NCBI RefSeq assembly: GCF_002847015.1
Contig: NZ_CP025085.1
Span: forward strand, 1,426,001-1,490,000
Length of the DNA stretch: 64,000 nt
Reading direction: 5' to 3'
Origin: Prodigiosinella confusarubida
Lineage (GTDB): Bacteria; Pseudomonadota; Gammaproteobacteria; Enterobacterales; Enterobacteriaceae
The notes beneath the pieces are model-generated. The model did no database searches. It was given only the letters and a program-made list of their open reading frames with translations, and was not told where the DNA came from. Shown here one piece after another: positions 27,070-35,462 of this stretch. How positions within the stretch are numbered: the stretch's first letter is position 1; each line of letters opens with the position of its first letter. The position numbers and the translations under genes are program-made.

Positions 27070-27196
27070 GCTGTAGTGAATAGATAAAAACAGAACAAAA
27101 AACAGGCAAAAACGACAAAAATTAACGACACCTGCCCCATATCTGCCCCATGAGAATCTCAGCCTTTGCCAAATAAGGGTTGCAGCCAAGATCTCA

Positions 27197-27304
27197 CCAG
27201 TCAAGCATCGGCGCGACGCTGAAGCGGCCGCGCCAGAATGACGGCGACACAACAGTGGATTCCGAGGTCTGCTGGGGCGCTGATGCGGTTGATGGCTTAC
27301 TCAT
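27197..27304 (-). pseudogene. Displaced 5' end of dusA
   Basis: The first 36 codons of dusA, ATG at 27302-27304, reading to the PMLDW codons and then breaking at the island edge. This is what remains of the original host dusA start after element insertion. Confidence 0.85.
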
Positions 27305-27601
27305 AAACGATGCTGACTCACTGCCGGAGAGAGAGAAATAAGGGACGTAATATAACGTGATTTAATGATTTTTGGGATTGATATATCAATACAGTGACCG
27401 ATAGCTGCTCTGTCTGGTTTACCGCGTTTTATCGGGCTGATTTCGGCATCATGCACCATGCGGTTGGTCGTCGGGGTTATCCCTGATCATCTCGTTCGGC
27501 TTCAACATCAATATACAGCGCGTCGTAACGCCAGTATTCGCAGTCACAATCAATGATTCTATCGTATTGATCGCGGTTGATACGGGTAATAAACAAAGCC
27601 G
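27197..27601 (+). repeat. Right copy of 405-bp direct repeat
   Basis: Second copy of 22788-23192. Here the GntR part continues into the complete regulator gene, while the dusA part stops after 36 codons at the island boundary. This is therefore the original chromosomal flank. Confidence 0.95.
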
Positions 27602-28199
27602 GGCTGCCGGGGGCCATTTTCAGTATCGGCGCGGCGATGGTGGGTAGTGGTGTGGGGAGCATGATAAAACGTACCCGACCATAGCGAATGCCGTAGTGAG
27701 ACCAGTAATAATTGGTTAGGGATTGTGTCAGATCGGCTTGTAGTAAATCGGGGAAATAGGCCGGATTGAGGTAGTGTTCCACGTATAACACTGCACGTCC
27801 GTTGATGCGCCGCAACCGTCTGATGCGGTAGATTTCCGTCCCTTCCTGTATCTCCAGATGCTGGCTGATTGACGCGCTGGCGGCGACAAGATTGGCATCC
27901 AGCACTTCCGTTTCTGCGACCCGCCCTTGTTTTTCCGCCATCTCATGGAAATGACTTTTGTGCAGCGGGTTATAGCTCAGGCGTGGTGGTGAGAGAAACC
28001 AGCCACGCCGGAGTTCACGGTAGACGATGCCCTGTGATTCCATCATGGTCAGCGCCTCACGCAATGTAATTCGCGTGGTGGAAAATTGTTCACTCAATGT
28101 GCGTTCCGAGGGCAGTCGGGCCGTAGTAAATTCTCCCTGGCGAATACGTTCAGTCAGGGCATCACAAATCTGAGTGACAGCAGTGGATTGCGTTTTCAT
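27477..28199 (-). CDS. GntR-family regulator with UTRA domain (PhnF-like)
   Basis: A 240 aa HutC/PhnF-type regulator: N-terminal winged helix-turn-helix (LPSERTLSEQFSTTRITLRE, then ALTMMESQGIVYRELRRGWF) and a C-terminal UTRA effector domain (EIYRIRRLRRINGRAVLYVE, then HYLNPAYFPDLL). It is divergent from the ABC/phosphohydrolase operon starting at 28402 and probably controls it. The UTRA ligand may be the imported phosphorus compound or a breakdown product; this is inferred from position and PhnF similarity only. Confidence 0.9.
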   Translation of the reverse strand: MKTQSTAVTQICDALTERIRQGEFTTARLPSERTLSEQFSTTRITLREALTMMESQGIVYRELRRGWFLSPPRLSYNPLHKSHFHEMAEKQGRVAETEVLDANLVAASASISQHLEIQEGTEIYRIRRLRRINGRAVLYVEHYLNPAYFPDLLQADLTQSLTNYYWSHYGIRYGRVRFIMLPTPLPTIAAPILKMAPGSPALFITRINRDQYDRIIDCDCEYWRYDALYIDVEAERDDQG

Positions 28200-28401
28200 T
28201 GCGGTAAAGCCTTAACGTAGTGCGACCTGCACCATAGCAGGGATTATCGGGAAATCAAATCTACCGAATCTTTAATGTTCATCGTGATGAAATATAACCG
28301 TCGCACAACTGTCATGTAATTTTCACACTATTGTGGTGAATTGGCGTGGTTATTGCTGGACTAGACCAGAGTACGTCAACCCTCCCATTATCTGGAGTAT
28401 C

Positions 28402-29463
28402 ATGATGAGAAAATTATTGTCTTCCGTACTAATCAGTACGGCGTTGCTTTCCTCGTATTCTGCCGTGGCGGCGGATAATTTGTCTGCGCTGGAAAAAGCG
28501 GCCCGAGCGGAAGGACAGGTTAACAGCGTCGGTATGCCGGACAGCTGGGCCAATTGGAAAGAGACCTGGAATGATTTATCGACCAAATACGGGTTGAAAC
28601 ACAGTGATACCGATATGTCTTCCGCAGAAGAGATCGCCAAGTTTATCGCGGAGAAAAACAATGCCAGTGCAGACATCGGCGATGTTGGCGTAGCGTTTGG
28701 GCCGATAGCGGTACAGAAGGGCATCACCCAACCGTATAAACCCAGCACCTGGAGTCAGATACCGGCCTGGGCCAAGGATAAAGACGGAAACTGGGCCGTG
28801 GCCTACACCGGTTCTATCGCTTTCATCATCGACAAACAGCAGGTGAAGAATATTCCACACAGCTGGGCCGATCTGTTGAAAGGCAAATACACGGTCAACA
28901 TTGGTGATGTGGGGGCAGCTTCCCAGGCGGCGAACGGCGTTCTGGCGGCCAATTATGCGCTGGGTGGTAATGAATCCAACCTCAAGCCAGCACTGGCTTT
29001 CTTTGCCAAACTGGCCAAAGAAGGACGTCTGGGTTTAGCCAATCCGGGGCTTGCCAATATCGAAAAAGGGGAAGTGCAGGTTGGCGTGATATGGGACTTT
29101 AATGCGCTGAACTACCGAGACAAGATTGATAAAAGCCGTTTTGAAGTGCTGATCCCGTCTGATGGTTCGGTTATTTCCGGTTATACCACGATTATCAACA
29201 AGTATGCCAAACACCCGAATGCCGCCAAACTGACCCGTGAATATATCTTCTCTGATGCTGGTCAAATCAATCTGGCCCGTGGTTATGCTCGCCCGATTCG
29301 TGCCAAGTACATAACGTTGCCTGAAGATGTGAAAGCCAAATTGTTGCCGGATGCGGAATACAAGAATGTACATCCAGTGATGAATGCTGCCGCATGGGAG
29401 AAGAGCGTCAAAGCGTTGCCGCGTCAGTGGCAGGAAAATGTCATCATCAATATGAAACAGTAA
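28402..29463 (+). CDS. ABC importer periplasmic binding protein (IdiA/PhnS-like fold)
   Basis: A 353 aa binding protein with a signal peptide (MRKLLSSVLISTALLSSYSA then VAADNL). It resembles extracellular solute-binding family 1 proteins of the iron/2-aminoethylphosphonate/putrescine group, e.g. YKPSTWSQIPAWAKDKDGNW and VGVIWDFNALNYRDK. The start at 28402 or 28405 fits GGAG at 28393-28396; the open frame reaches further upstream without a signal peptide. It is the first gene of the operon binding protein - phosphohydrolase - permease - permease - ATPase. The ligand is unknown; a phosphonate or phosphodiester is suggested by gene 2. Confidence 0.8.
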   Translation: MMRKLLSSVLISTALLSSYSAVAADNLSALEKAARAEGQVNSVGMPDSWANWKETWNDLSTKYGLKHSDTDMSSAEEIAKFIAEKNNASADIGDVGVAFGPIAVQKGITQPYKPSTWSQIPAWAKDKDGNWAVAYTGSIAFIIDKQQVKNIPHSWADLLKGKYTVNIGDVGAASQAANGVLAANYALGGNESNLKPALAFFAKLAKEGRLGLANPGLANIEKGEVQVGVIWDFNALNYRDKIDKSRFEVLIPSDGSVISGYTTIINKYAKHPNAAKLTREYIFSDAGQINLARGYARPIRAKYITLPEDVKAKLLPDAEYKNVHPVMNAAAWEKSVKALPRQWQENVIINMKQ

Positions 29464-29504
29464 GTCCGTAAATAGCGTAGTAAGTCGTAAAACGGAGCAA
29501 GTGG

Positions 29505-30329
29505 ATGAGAACGATTCTGGTGGTGCTGGACGGACTGGCTTTTCAAGTGGCACGCGACGCCATGGGGTATATGCAGGCCGAGTGTGCGGCGGGGCGCGGT
29601 CAGTTGTATCAGCTTGAATGTGAGCTACCGTCGCTGTCCCGTCCGTTGTATGAATGCATCATGACGGGCAGGACGCCCGTCGAGAGCGGCATTGTACACA
29701 ACGGGATTTCCCGGTTAACCCACGGGCGCAGTATTTTCCATTATGCCCGGGATGCCGGATTAACCACGGCGGCGGCGGCCTATCATTGGGTCAGCGAACT
29801 GTATAATCGCGCGCCGTTTGACGCCGTGCGCGATCGTCATACAGAAGATCTATCGCTGCCGATACAGTACGGCCACTTTTACCATGACGACAGCTATCCA
29901 GATTCGCATCTGTTTGAGGATGCAGAAAGTCTACTGCGCCGTTATCAGCCGGATTTTCTGCTGATCCATCCGATGAATATTGACGATGCCGGTCATCGGC
30001 ATGGGTTGTCATCGCCGCAGTACCGTAACAAGGCACGAATGGCCGATGGTTATCTATCGCACTGGATGCCACGTTGGTTGGCGGAAGGGTATCAGGTACT
30101 GGTGACGTCGGATCATGGTATGAATGACGATCACAGCCATGGTGGTAGGTTGCCACAGGAGTGTGAAGTGCCGTTGTATGTGTTCGGCAGTGGATTTTCG
30201 TTGCGAGCCGATGCCGCGCCACAACAGACTGAATTATGCGGCGTAGTGTGCCAACTGCTGGGTGTGCCGCATGACAAACCCTGGTGCCGGGAGCTTCTCA
30301 GCATCAGTACGGAGAGGGTGATGGTGTGA
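29505..30329 (+). CDS. Alkaline-phosphatase-superfamily phosphohydrolase (phosphodiesterase type)
   Basis: A 274 aa member of the type I phosphodiesterase/nucleotide pyrophosphatase group. The metal sites are seen as LVVLDGL (first Asp), the nucleophile-region PSLSRPLYECIMTGRTP, HPMNIDDAGHRHG and TSDHGMNDDHSHGG. No signal peptide is evident, so it should act in the cytoplasm on the imported compound. Phosphonoacetate hydrolase and phosphodiesterases share this fold, so the substrate is open. It overlaps the next gene (GTGTGA at 30324-30329), which ties it to the transporter. Confidence 0.8.
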   Translation: MRTILVVLDGLAFQVARDAMGYMQAECAAGRGQLYQLECELPSLSRPLYECIMTGRTPVESGIVHNGISRLTHGRSIFHYARDAGLTTAAAAYHWVSELYNRAPFDAVRDRHTEDLSLPIQYGHFYHDDSYPDSHLFEDAESLLRRYQPDFLLIHPMNIDDAGHRHGLSSPQYRNKARMADGYLSHWMPRWLAEGYQVLVTSDHGMNDDHSHGGRLPQECEVPLYVFGSGFSLRADAAPQQTELCGVVCQLLGVPHDKPWCRELLSISTERVMV

Positions 30330-31168
30330 AAAAAAGCTGGCTGAGTGGGTTGATCCTGTTGCCTTTTTTTGTCGTATTTGCCGCCTTTCAGATAGCGCCG
30401 CTGGTATGGATTACCATTAACAGTTTTTACAGCGACGTGAATGAAGCCTGGGGGCTGGCAAATTACGTTGATATTTTAACGTCGCCATTTTATCTACAGG
30501 CGATCCGTTTTTCGCTCGAAATTTCCTTTTGGTCGAGTGTCTATGGTCTGATCATCGCGCTGATTGGCGGTTATTCGTTGCGCCAGCTCGGTGCTGGTAG
30601 ATTGCACCGGTTTGTAATGTCATTTGCCAATATGACCAGTAACTTTTCCGGTGTTCCGCTGGCGTTTGCCTTTGTGATTATGCTGGGGCTGAACGGTTTC
30701 TTGTCACTGTTGTTGAAACAATATGGTTTGCTGGGTGGATTCAACCTTTATTCACGCAGTGGCCTGATTATGATTTACACCTACTTTCAGATCCCGCTTG
30801 GTGTATTGCTGTTGTATCCGGCGTTTGATGGCCTGAAAAGCGAGTGGCAGGAATCCGCAGCGCTGTTAGGGGCCAGCAGAGGGCGTTACTGGCTGCATAT
30901 CGGTATACCGGTACTGACGCCGGCCTTACTTGGTACTTTTGTGATTCTGTTTGCTAACGCCTTAGGCGCCTATGCCACCATTTATGCGCTGACCAGCGGC
31001 AACTTTAACGTGGTGCCGATCCGTATCGCCGCGCTGGTGTCCGGCGATATCTCACTCGATCCTAATATGGGCAGTGCACTTTCCATATTACTGGTGGCAC
31101 TGATGACCCTTATTACTGTGATTCACCAATGGCTGCTGCGACGGAGTTATACCCATGTCGCCAAGTAA
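30326..31168 (+). CDS. ABC importer permease 1
   Basis: An inner membrane permease of about 280 aa with roughly six membrane segments. The EAA loop-like region ESAALLGASRGRYWLHIGIP (contact site for the ATPase) lies in the last third. The likely start is GTG at 30326 (reading VKKSWLSG), overlapping the stop of the phosphohydrolase, with GGAGAGGG upstream. Together with permease 2 it forms the heterodimeric channel, in the style of PotB/PhnU-type importers. Confidence 0.88.
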   Translation: MKKSWLSGLILLPFFVVFAAFQIAPLVWITINSFYSDVNEAWGLANYVDILTSPFYLQAIRFSLEISFWSSVYGLIIALIGGYSLRQLGAGRLHRFVMSFANMTSNFSGVPLAFAFVIMLGLNGFLSLLLKQYGLLGGFNLYSRSGLIMIYTYFQIPLGVLLLYPAFDGLKSEWQESAALLGASRGRYWLHIGIPVLTPALLGTFVILFANALGAYATIYALTSGNFNVVPIRIAALVSGDISLDPNMGSALSILLVALMTLITVIHQWLLRRSYTHVAK

Positions 31169-31188
31169 TGGTTTTTCCGGAGGCAACC

Positions 31189-31974
31189 ATGTTCTGTTCT
31201 GAAAAGCGTTATCACCAGCTGATGGTGTGGCTGCTACTGTTAATACTGATGTTACCGCTGCTGGCAACGTTGAGTTATGCATTGGCGACCGAGTGGGGGG
31301 CGCGTATTTTGCCGCAGGGCCTGACCCTGAAATGGTTCATTGCACTGTGGAGTGATCCGCGTTTTCTGGCGGCACTCGGTCATTCTTTACTGATTTGCTT
31401 CGGTTCGCTGCTGTTTTCGCTGGTGTTGGTGCTGCCAACGATGTTCGTCATTGCTTATGCCTTTCCGCAGTTGAATGCCTTGATGAATGTGTTAATTCTG
31501 TTGCCATTTGCCGTGCCCCCGGTGGTTTCCTCTGTCGGGTTATTGCAACTGTATGCCACCGAACCGTTGGCAATCACCGGTACGCCATGGATCCTTATCG
31601 GTTGTTATTTCACTATTGCCCTGCCGTTTATCTACCGGACCATTGCCAATAATATGCAGGCGATTAACCTACAAGAGTTACTGGATGCCGCGCATTTACT
31701 CGGTGCCAGTACCTGGCAGGCGGCGCTGTTGGTGGTATTGCCCAATCTGCGTAAAGGCGTGGTGATTGCCGTGCTGCTGTCTTTCTCATTTCTGATCGGA
31801 GAGTTTGTTCTCGCCAATATGCTGGTGGGAACCAACTATGAGACGTTGCAGGTCTATCTCTACAATAAGCGTGACGATAACGCGCACTTTACCAGCGCGT
31901 TGGTGATCTCCTATTTTCTGGTGGTGCTACTGATCACCTGGTTGGCCAATTATCTGAATAAAGAGAAAAGCTGA
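31189..31974 (+). CDS. ABC importer permease 2
   Basis: A 261 aa inner membrane permease (PotC/PhnV type) with about six hydrophobic segments. The EAA loop LLDAAHLLGASTWQAALLVV is clear. The start at 31189 (MFCSEKRYHQ) has GGAGG about 6 nt upstream; the longer frame overlaps permease 1. It ends 2 nt before the ATPase gene. Confidence 0.88.
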   Translation: MFCSEKRYHQLMVWLLLLILMLPLLATLSYALATEWGARILPQGLTLKWFIALWSDPRFLAALGHSLLICFGSLLFSLVLVLPTMFVIAYAFPQLNALMNVLILLPFAVPPVVSSVGLLQLYATEPLAITGTPWILIGCYFTIALPFIYRTIANNMQAINLQELLDAAHLLGASTWQAALLVVLPNLRKGVVIAVLLSFSFLIGEFVLANMLVGTNYETLQVYLYNKRDDNAHFTSALVISYFLVVLLITWLANYLNKEKS

Positions 31975-31976
31975 AG

Positions 31977-32969
31977 ATGGCATACCTTGATGTAAAAAAT
32001 CTCAATAAACACTATGGCCAGGTACAAGTTTTCCATGAGATCAACTTTTCTGCCGATGAGGGGGAATTTGTCACTCTGCTGGGACCGAGTGGATGTGGCA
32101 AATCGACTTTATTGCGCTGTCTGGCGGGGTTGACCCCGGTGGATAGCGGACAGATTCTGTTGCAGGGGCAGGATATTGTGCCGCTGACTCCGCAGCGACG
32201 AGGGATCGGCATGGTCTTTCAAAACTATGCGCTATTTCCGAATATGACGGTGGCCGGCAATGTGGCTTTCGGCTTGAAAATGCAAAAGCTCGCGGCGGAA
32301 GAGATCCGCAAGCGCGTAGCGGAAGTTTTGGCGCTGGTGGAGCTCAGTGACTACGCTACTCGTTATCCGCATCAGTTGTCGGGCGGGCAATCGCAGCGTG
32401 TGGCGCTGGCCCGCTCACTGGTGACGCGTCCGCGTCTGCTGCTGCTGGATGAGCCTTTATCGGCGCTGGATGCCCGTATCCGTCGCCATCTGCGTGAACA
32501 GATTCGTCGCATTCAACAAGAGCTGAATCTGACCGCCATCTTCGTCACTCACGATCAGGAAGAAGCGCTGACCATGTCAGACCGTATCGTGTTGATCAAT
32601 AAAGGCGAAATTGTGCAGCATGGTAATGCCGAAACCCTGTACACCCAGCCGGCCAACCTGTTTGCCGCCGGTTTTATCGGTAGCTACAACCTGCTGAGCG
32701 CCGAACAGGCAATGACGCTGACCGGGCAAACCTTCAGCCATCAGGTGGCGTTGCGCCCGGAATCCATTTATCCCTGTTCCCCTGAGCAGGGGCTGGCCGG
32801 GGATATCATTGGTCATAGCCTGTTGGGTAATGTGATCCGCTATCGTGTGCGGGTAAAAGGGATTGAACTGCTGGTGGATGTGCTGAATCGCTCGGTTGAC
32901 GATCTGTATCCGGATGGCAGCCGCATCGGTTTACAGATCGATACCGCGGTACTGCGGGAAGTTGCCTAG
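31977..32969 (+). CDS. ABC importer ATPase
   Basis: A 330 aa ATPase of the spermidine/iron/phosphonate importer group. It has Walker A LLGPSGCGKSTLLRCLAG, the Q-loop MVFQNYALFPNMTV, the signature HQLSGGQSQRVALAR, Walker B LLLLDEPLSALDA and the switch His (FVTHDQEEAL). The C-terminal 100 residues form a TOBE-type regulatory domain (VALRPESIYPC). It closes the operon that starts at 28402; the convergent lysR gene follows at once. Confidence 0.95.
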   Translation: MAYLDVKNLNKHYGQVQVFHEINFSADEGEFVTLLGPSGCGKSTLLRCLAGLTPVDSGQILLQGQDIVPLTPQRRGIGMVFQNYALFPNMTVAGNVAFGLKMQKLAAEEIRKRVAEVLALVELSDYATRYPHQLSGGQSQRVALARSLVTRPRLLLLDEPLSALDARIRRHLREQIRRIQQELNLTAIFVTHDQEEALTMSDRIVLINKGEIVQHGNAETLYTQPANLFAAGFIGSYNLLSAEQAMTLTGQTFSHQVALRPESIYPCSPEQGLAGDIIGHSLLGNVIRYRVRVKGIELLVDVLNRSVDDLYPDGSRIGLQIDTAVLREVA

Positions 32970-32996
32970 CCTTTATTGGCACATAGCGTCGACGCG

Positions 32997-33926
32997 CTAT
33001 GCGCCAATAACCTGTTGCAAGCGTGCCGGGAACGCCTGTGCCACATCGTGTAACTGGGTAATAAAACGATCCACCAGTGCCGACGCCGGACGATGGTTCG
33101 GGCGTATCAGACTAACAGTAAAAGGGACATCAATGCTGAATGGTCGTACGACGACATCGGCTGATGCGGTGGCGTAATCCACCGCGGTTAGCGGATTGAC
33201 GATCGACACACCAATGCCCGCCCGCACCATCGAACAGACAGATGCCGCACTGTGGGTTTCCAGCACCAGCCTGCGTGCGATGCCTGCCTCCTGAAACAGT
33301 TTATCCAGCAACTGACGATAGCTATCGGTGCTGGATAGACTGATAAACGGTTGGTTATTGAAATCATCCGGTGTCAGTACGGTTTTCCCTGCCAGCGGAT
33401 GGCGCGCCGGCAGTACGCAGACTTCATTCAACTGCATCAGCGTTTGCCGCTCGGTTCCGGCGGGAGTAACTGTATTTTCCGTCAACCCCAGGTCATGTCG
33501 CTGGGCTGAAAGCCACTCCTCCAGCAACGGGGACTCCTGTGGAATGATGTGCAGATTCAGCATCGGGTAGCAGGCGAGTAATGGCTGACAAACGTCGGGT
33601 AACAGTGATTGTGAAAACACCGGCAGACAGGCCACCGATAAGTGCGCCTGTTGAAAGCGGCGGATATCCTGTGCGGCACTGACGATACGCTCCAGCCCGT
33701 AATAGGATCGCTGTACTTCTTCAAATAGCTGCAATCCCTGTGCGGTAGGGTGCAGGCGACCGCGTACCCGCTCAAACAGTTGCATCTGTATCAGTCGCTC
33801 AAAACGTGCCAGTTCCCGGCTGACCGTCGGTTGCGAGGTATTCAGCAACGTGGCGGCTTCTGTCAGGTTGCCGGTGGTCATTACCGCATGAAAAATTTCG
33901 ATATGTCGCAGGGAAATGTCAGCCAT
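32997..33926 (-). CDS. lysR: LysR, activator of lysA
   Basis: The founding LysR-type regulator, 309 aa, activating diaminopimelate decarboxylase when diaminopimelate is abundant. The helix-turn-helix (TEAATLLNTSQPTVSRELAR) and the stretches LFERVRGRLHPTAQGL, CLPVFSQSLLP, SPLLEEWLSAQRHDLGLTE and ETHSAASVCSMVRAGIG match E. coli LysR closely. It is divergent from lysA (134 nt apart), the classical arrangement. The intergenic region should hold its operator. Confidence 0.95.
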   Translation of the reverse strand: MADISLRHIEIFHAVMTTGNLTEAATLLNTSQPTVSRELARFERLIQMQLFERVRGRLHPTAQGLQLFEEVQRSYYGLERIVSAAQDIRRFQQAHLSVACLPVFSQSLLPDVCQPLLACYPMLNLHIIPQESPLLEEWLSAQRHDLGLTENTVTPAGTERQTLMQLNEVCVLPARHPLAGKTVLTPDDFNNQPFISLSSTDSYRQLLDKLFQEAGIARRLVLETHSAASVCSMVRAGIGVSIVNPLTAVDYATASADVVVRPFSIDVPFTVSLIRPNHRPASALVDRFITQLHDVAQAFPARLQQVIGA

Positions 33927-34060
33927 AAACCCGTCTCGATGGATAGCGTCAACCTATATCATAGATGAATAGATTCTGCGTAAAAGGATATTTGTTTACC
34001 TTCCGGGGACTCTTCACAATATTCCACATTCCATCGTTTATTTTTTAGGTAACAGAAATC

Positions 34061-35326
34061 ATGCCACACGATCTCAACGACACTACCCAGGCGCTGAATG
34101 CGCAAAGCCTGCGTACATTACCGGCCCGCTTTGGCTGCCCGGTCTGGGCCTATGATGCGCAAACCATCATCGACCGTATCGGACAATTACGTCAGTTCGA
34201 TACTATCCGTTTCGCACAGAAAGCCTGTTCCAACACCCATATTCTGCGTCTGATGCGTCAACAGGGCGTTAAAGTGGATTCTGTTTCACTGGGGGAAATC
34301 GAGCGTGCGCTGGTGGCAGGATTTGTGCCGGGCACCGACGCCCATGAAATCGTGTTTACCGCCGACCTGCTGGATAGCCCGACGTTACAGCGCGTCGCCG
34401 AACTGAACATTCCAGTCAATGCCGGATCAGTGGATATGCTGAGCCAGCTTGGCCGCGTGTCGCCGGGGCATCCGGTATGGCTGCGGGTCAATCCCGGCTT
34501 TGGTCACGGGCACAGCCAGAAAACCAATACGGGTGGTGAAAACAGCAAGCATGGCATCTGGCATGCCGATTTACCGTTGGCGCTGGCGGAAATTGAACGT
34601 TACTCGCTCCGGCTGGTTGGTATTCATATGCATATCGGTTCCGGTGTGGATTATGGGCATCTGGAGCAGGTCTGTGATGCCATGGTGCGTCAGGTGATCG
34701 ATTTTGGGCAGGATCTTGATGCCATTTCCGCCGGCGGCGGTTTGTCTATCCCGTATCGTTACGGTGAAGAGGCCATTGATACCCGGCATTATTTTGGGTT
34801 GTGGCATCAGGCGCGGGAGAAGATTGCCACGCATCTGGGGCACCCGGTTACGCTGGAAATCGAACCGGGTCGTTTTCTGGTGGCGGAATCCGGTGTGCTG
34901 GTTGCTGAAGTCCGGGCGGTAAAATCGATGGGGAGCCGCCATTTTGTGTTGGTAGATGCCGGCTTTAATGACCTGATGCGCCCGTCGATGTACGGTAGCT
35001 ATCACCATATTACGTTGTTGCCCGGGGATGGACGTGATATCAGCGATAGCACGACATGGCGGGATAGCGTGGTCGCCGGCCCGTTGTGTGAGTCCGGCGA
35101 CGTGTTTACCCAACAAGCGGGCGGTGGTGTGGAAACTATCGCTTTACCGGCGGCGCAGGTGGGCGATTATCTGGTCTTCCATGATACCGGTGCTTACGGC
35201 GCGTCAATGTCCTCCAATTACAACAGCCGTCCACTGTTGCCGGAAGTGTTGTTTGAAAACGGTGAGCCACGGCTGATCCGTCGTCGCCAAACGTTGGAGG
35301 AACTGCTGGCGCTGGAGCAACTGTAG
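34061..35326 (+). CDS. lysA: Diaminopimelate decarboxylase
   Basis: LysA makes L-lysine from meso-diaminopimelate, the last step of lysine synthesis. The 421 aa fold-type III PLP enzyme has the cofactor lysine at Lys54 (RFAQKACSN), HMHIGSGVDY, SAGGGLSIPY, EPGRFLVAESG, the catalytic-Cys region GPLCESGDVFTQQ and the YGASMSSNYNSRP C-terminal signature. Nearly all of it is recognisable from E. coli LysA. It is distinct from the shorter decarboxylase of the siderophore operon at 61856. Confidence 0.97.
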   Translation: MPHDLNDTTQALNAQSLRTLPARFGCPVWAYDAQTIIDRIGQLRQFDTIRFAQKACSNTHILRLMRQQGVKVDSVSLGEIERALVAGFVPGTDAHEIVFTADLLDSPTLQRVAELNIPVNAGSVDMLSQLGRVSPGHPVWLRVNPGFGHGHSQKTNTGGENSKHGIWHADLPLALAEIERYSLRLVGIHMHIGSGVDYGHLEQVCDAMVRQVIDFGQDLDAISAGGGLSIPYRYGEEAIDTRHYFGLWHQAREKIATHLGHPVTLEIEPGRFLVAESGVLVAEVRAVKSMGSRHFVLVDAGFNDLMRPSMYGSYHHITLLPGDGRDISDSTTWRDSVVAGPLCESGDVFTQQAGGGVETIALPAAQVGDYLVFHDTGAYGASMSSNYNSRPLLPEVLFENGEPRLIRRRQTLEELLALEQL

Positions 35327-35367
35327 GTAAGTGATTTGAATACTGTTTGCAGCGGCCCCATAGGGGG

Positions 35368-35419
35368 GAGGCCCAGAAACGGGCCTCAGCCAACACCGCT
35401 GCATCTTTCAAGATGCAGC
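35368..35419. terminator. Inverted repeats between convergent lysA and oxidoreductase gene
   Basis: Two hairpins lie here: GAGGCCC / GGGCCTC (35368-35387) and GCTGCATCTT / AAGATGCAGC (35398-35419). Both separate convergent genes and may terminate transcription from either side, although no long T-tract follows. Confidence 0.5.
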
Positions 35420-35462
35420 GTATCCCGGTGCTATGCACTCTTTCTGTCTGCGCGGTGTCACA

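Larger units (their letters stand above)
22788..27196 (+). mobile_element. Degenerate dusA-integrated genomic island
   Basis: About 4.4 kb separates dusA from the GntR gene, with a 405-bp direct repeat at each side (22788-23192 and 27197-27601). The outer edge of the left repeat falls on the dusA codons for PMLDW, the 5' dusA region known as a target of a family of phage and island integrases. Contents are an integrase C-terminal fragment, a TetR/SDR pair, IS3-family debris and AbiE toxin-antitoxin genes. Codon use and AT content of the TetR/SDR part differ visibly from the surrounding core genes. The missing integrase N-terminus suggests that it can no longer move by itself. Confidence 0.75.

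Noticed and set aside
34061-35326. Siderophore or catabolic PLP decarboxylase linked to the ABC operon
   Set aside because: Sequence and the divergent LysR partner identify it as lysA with lysR.
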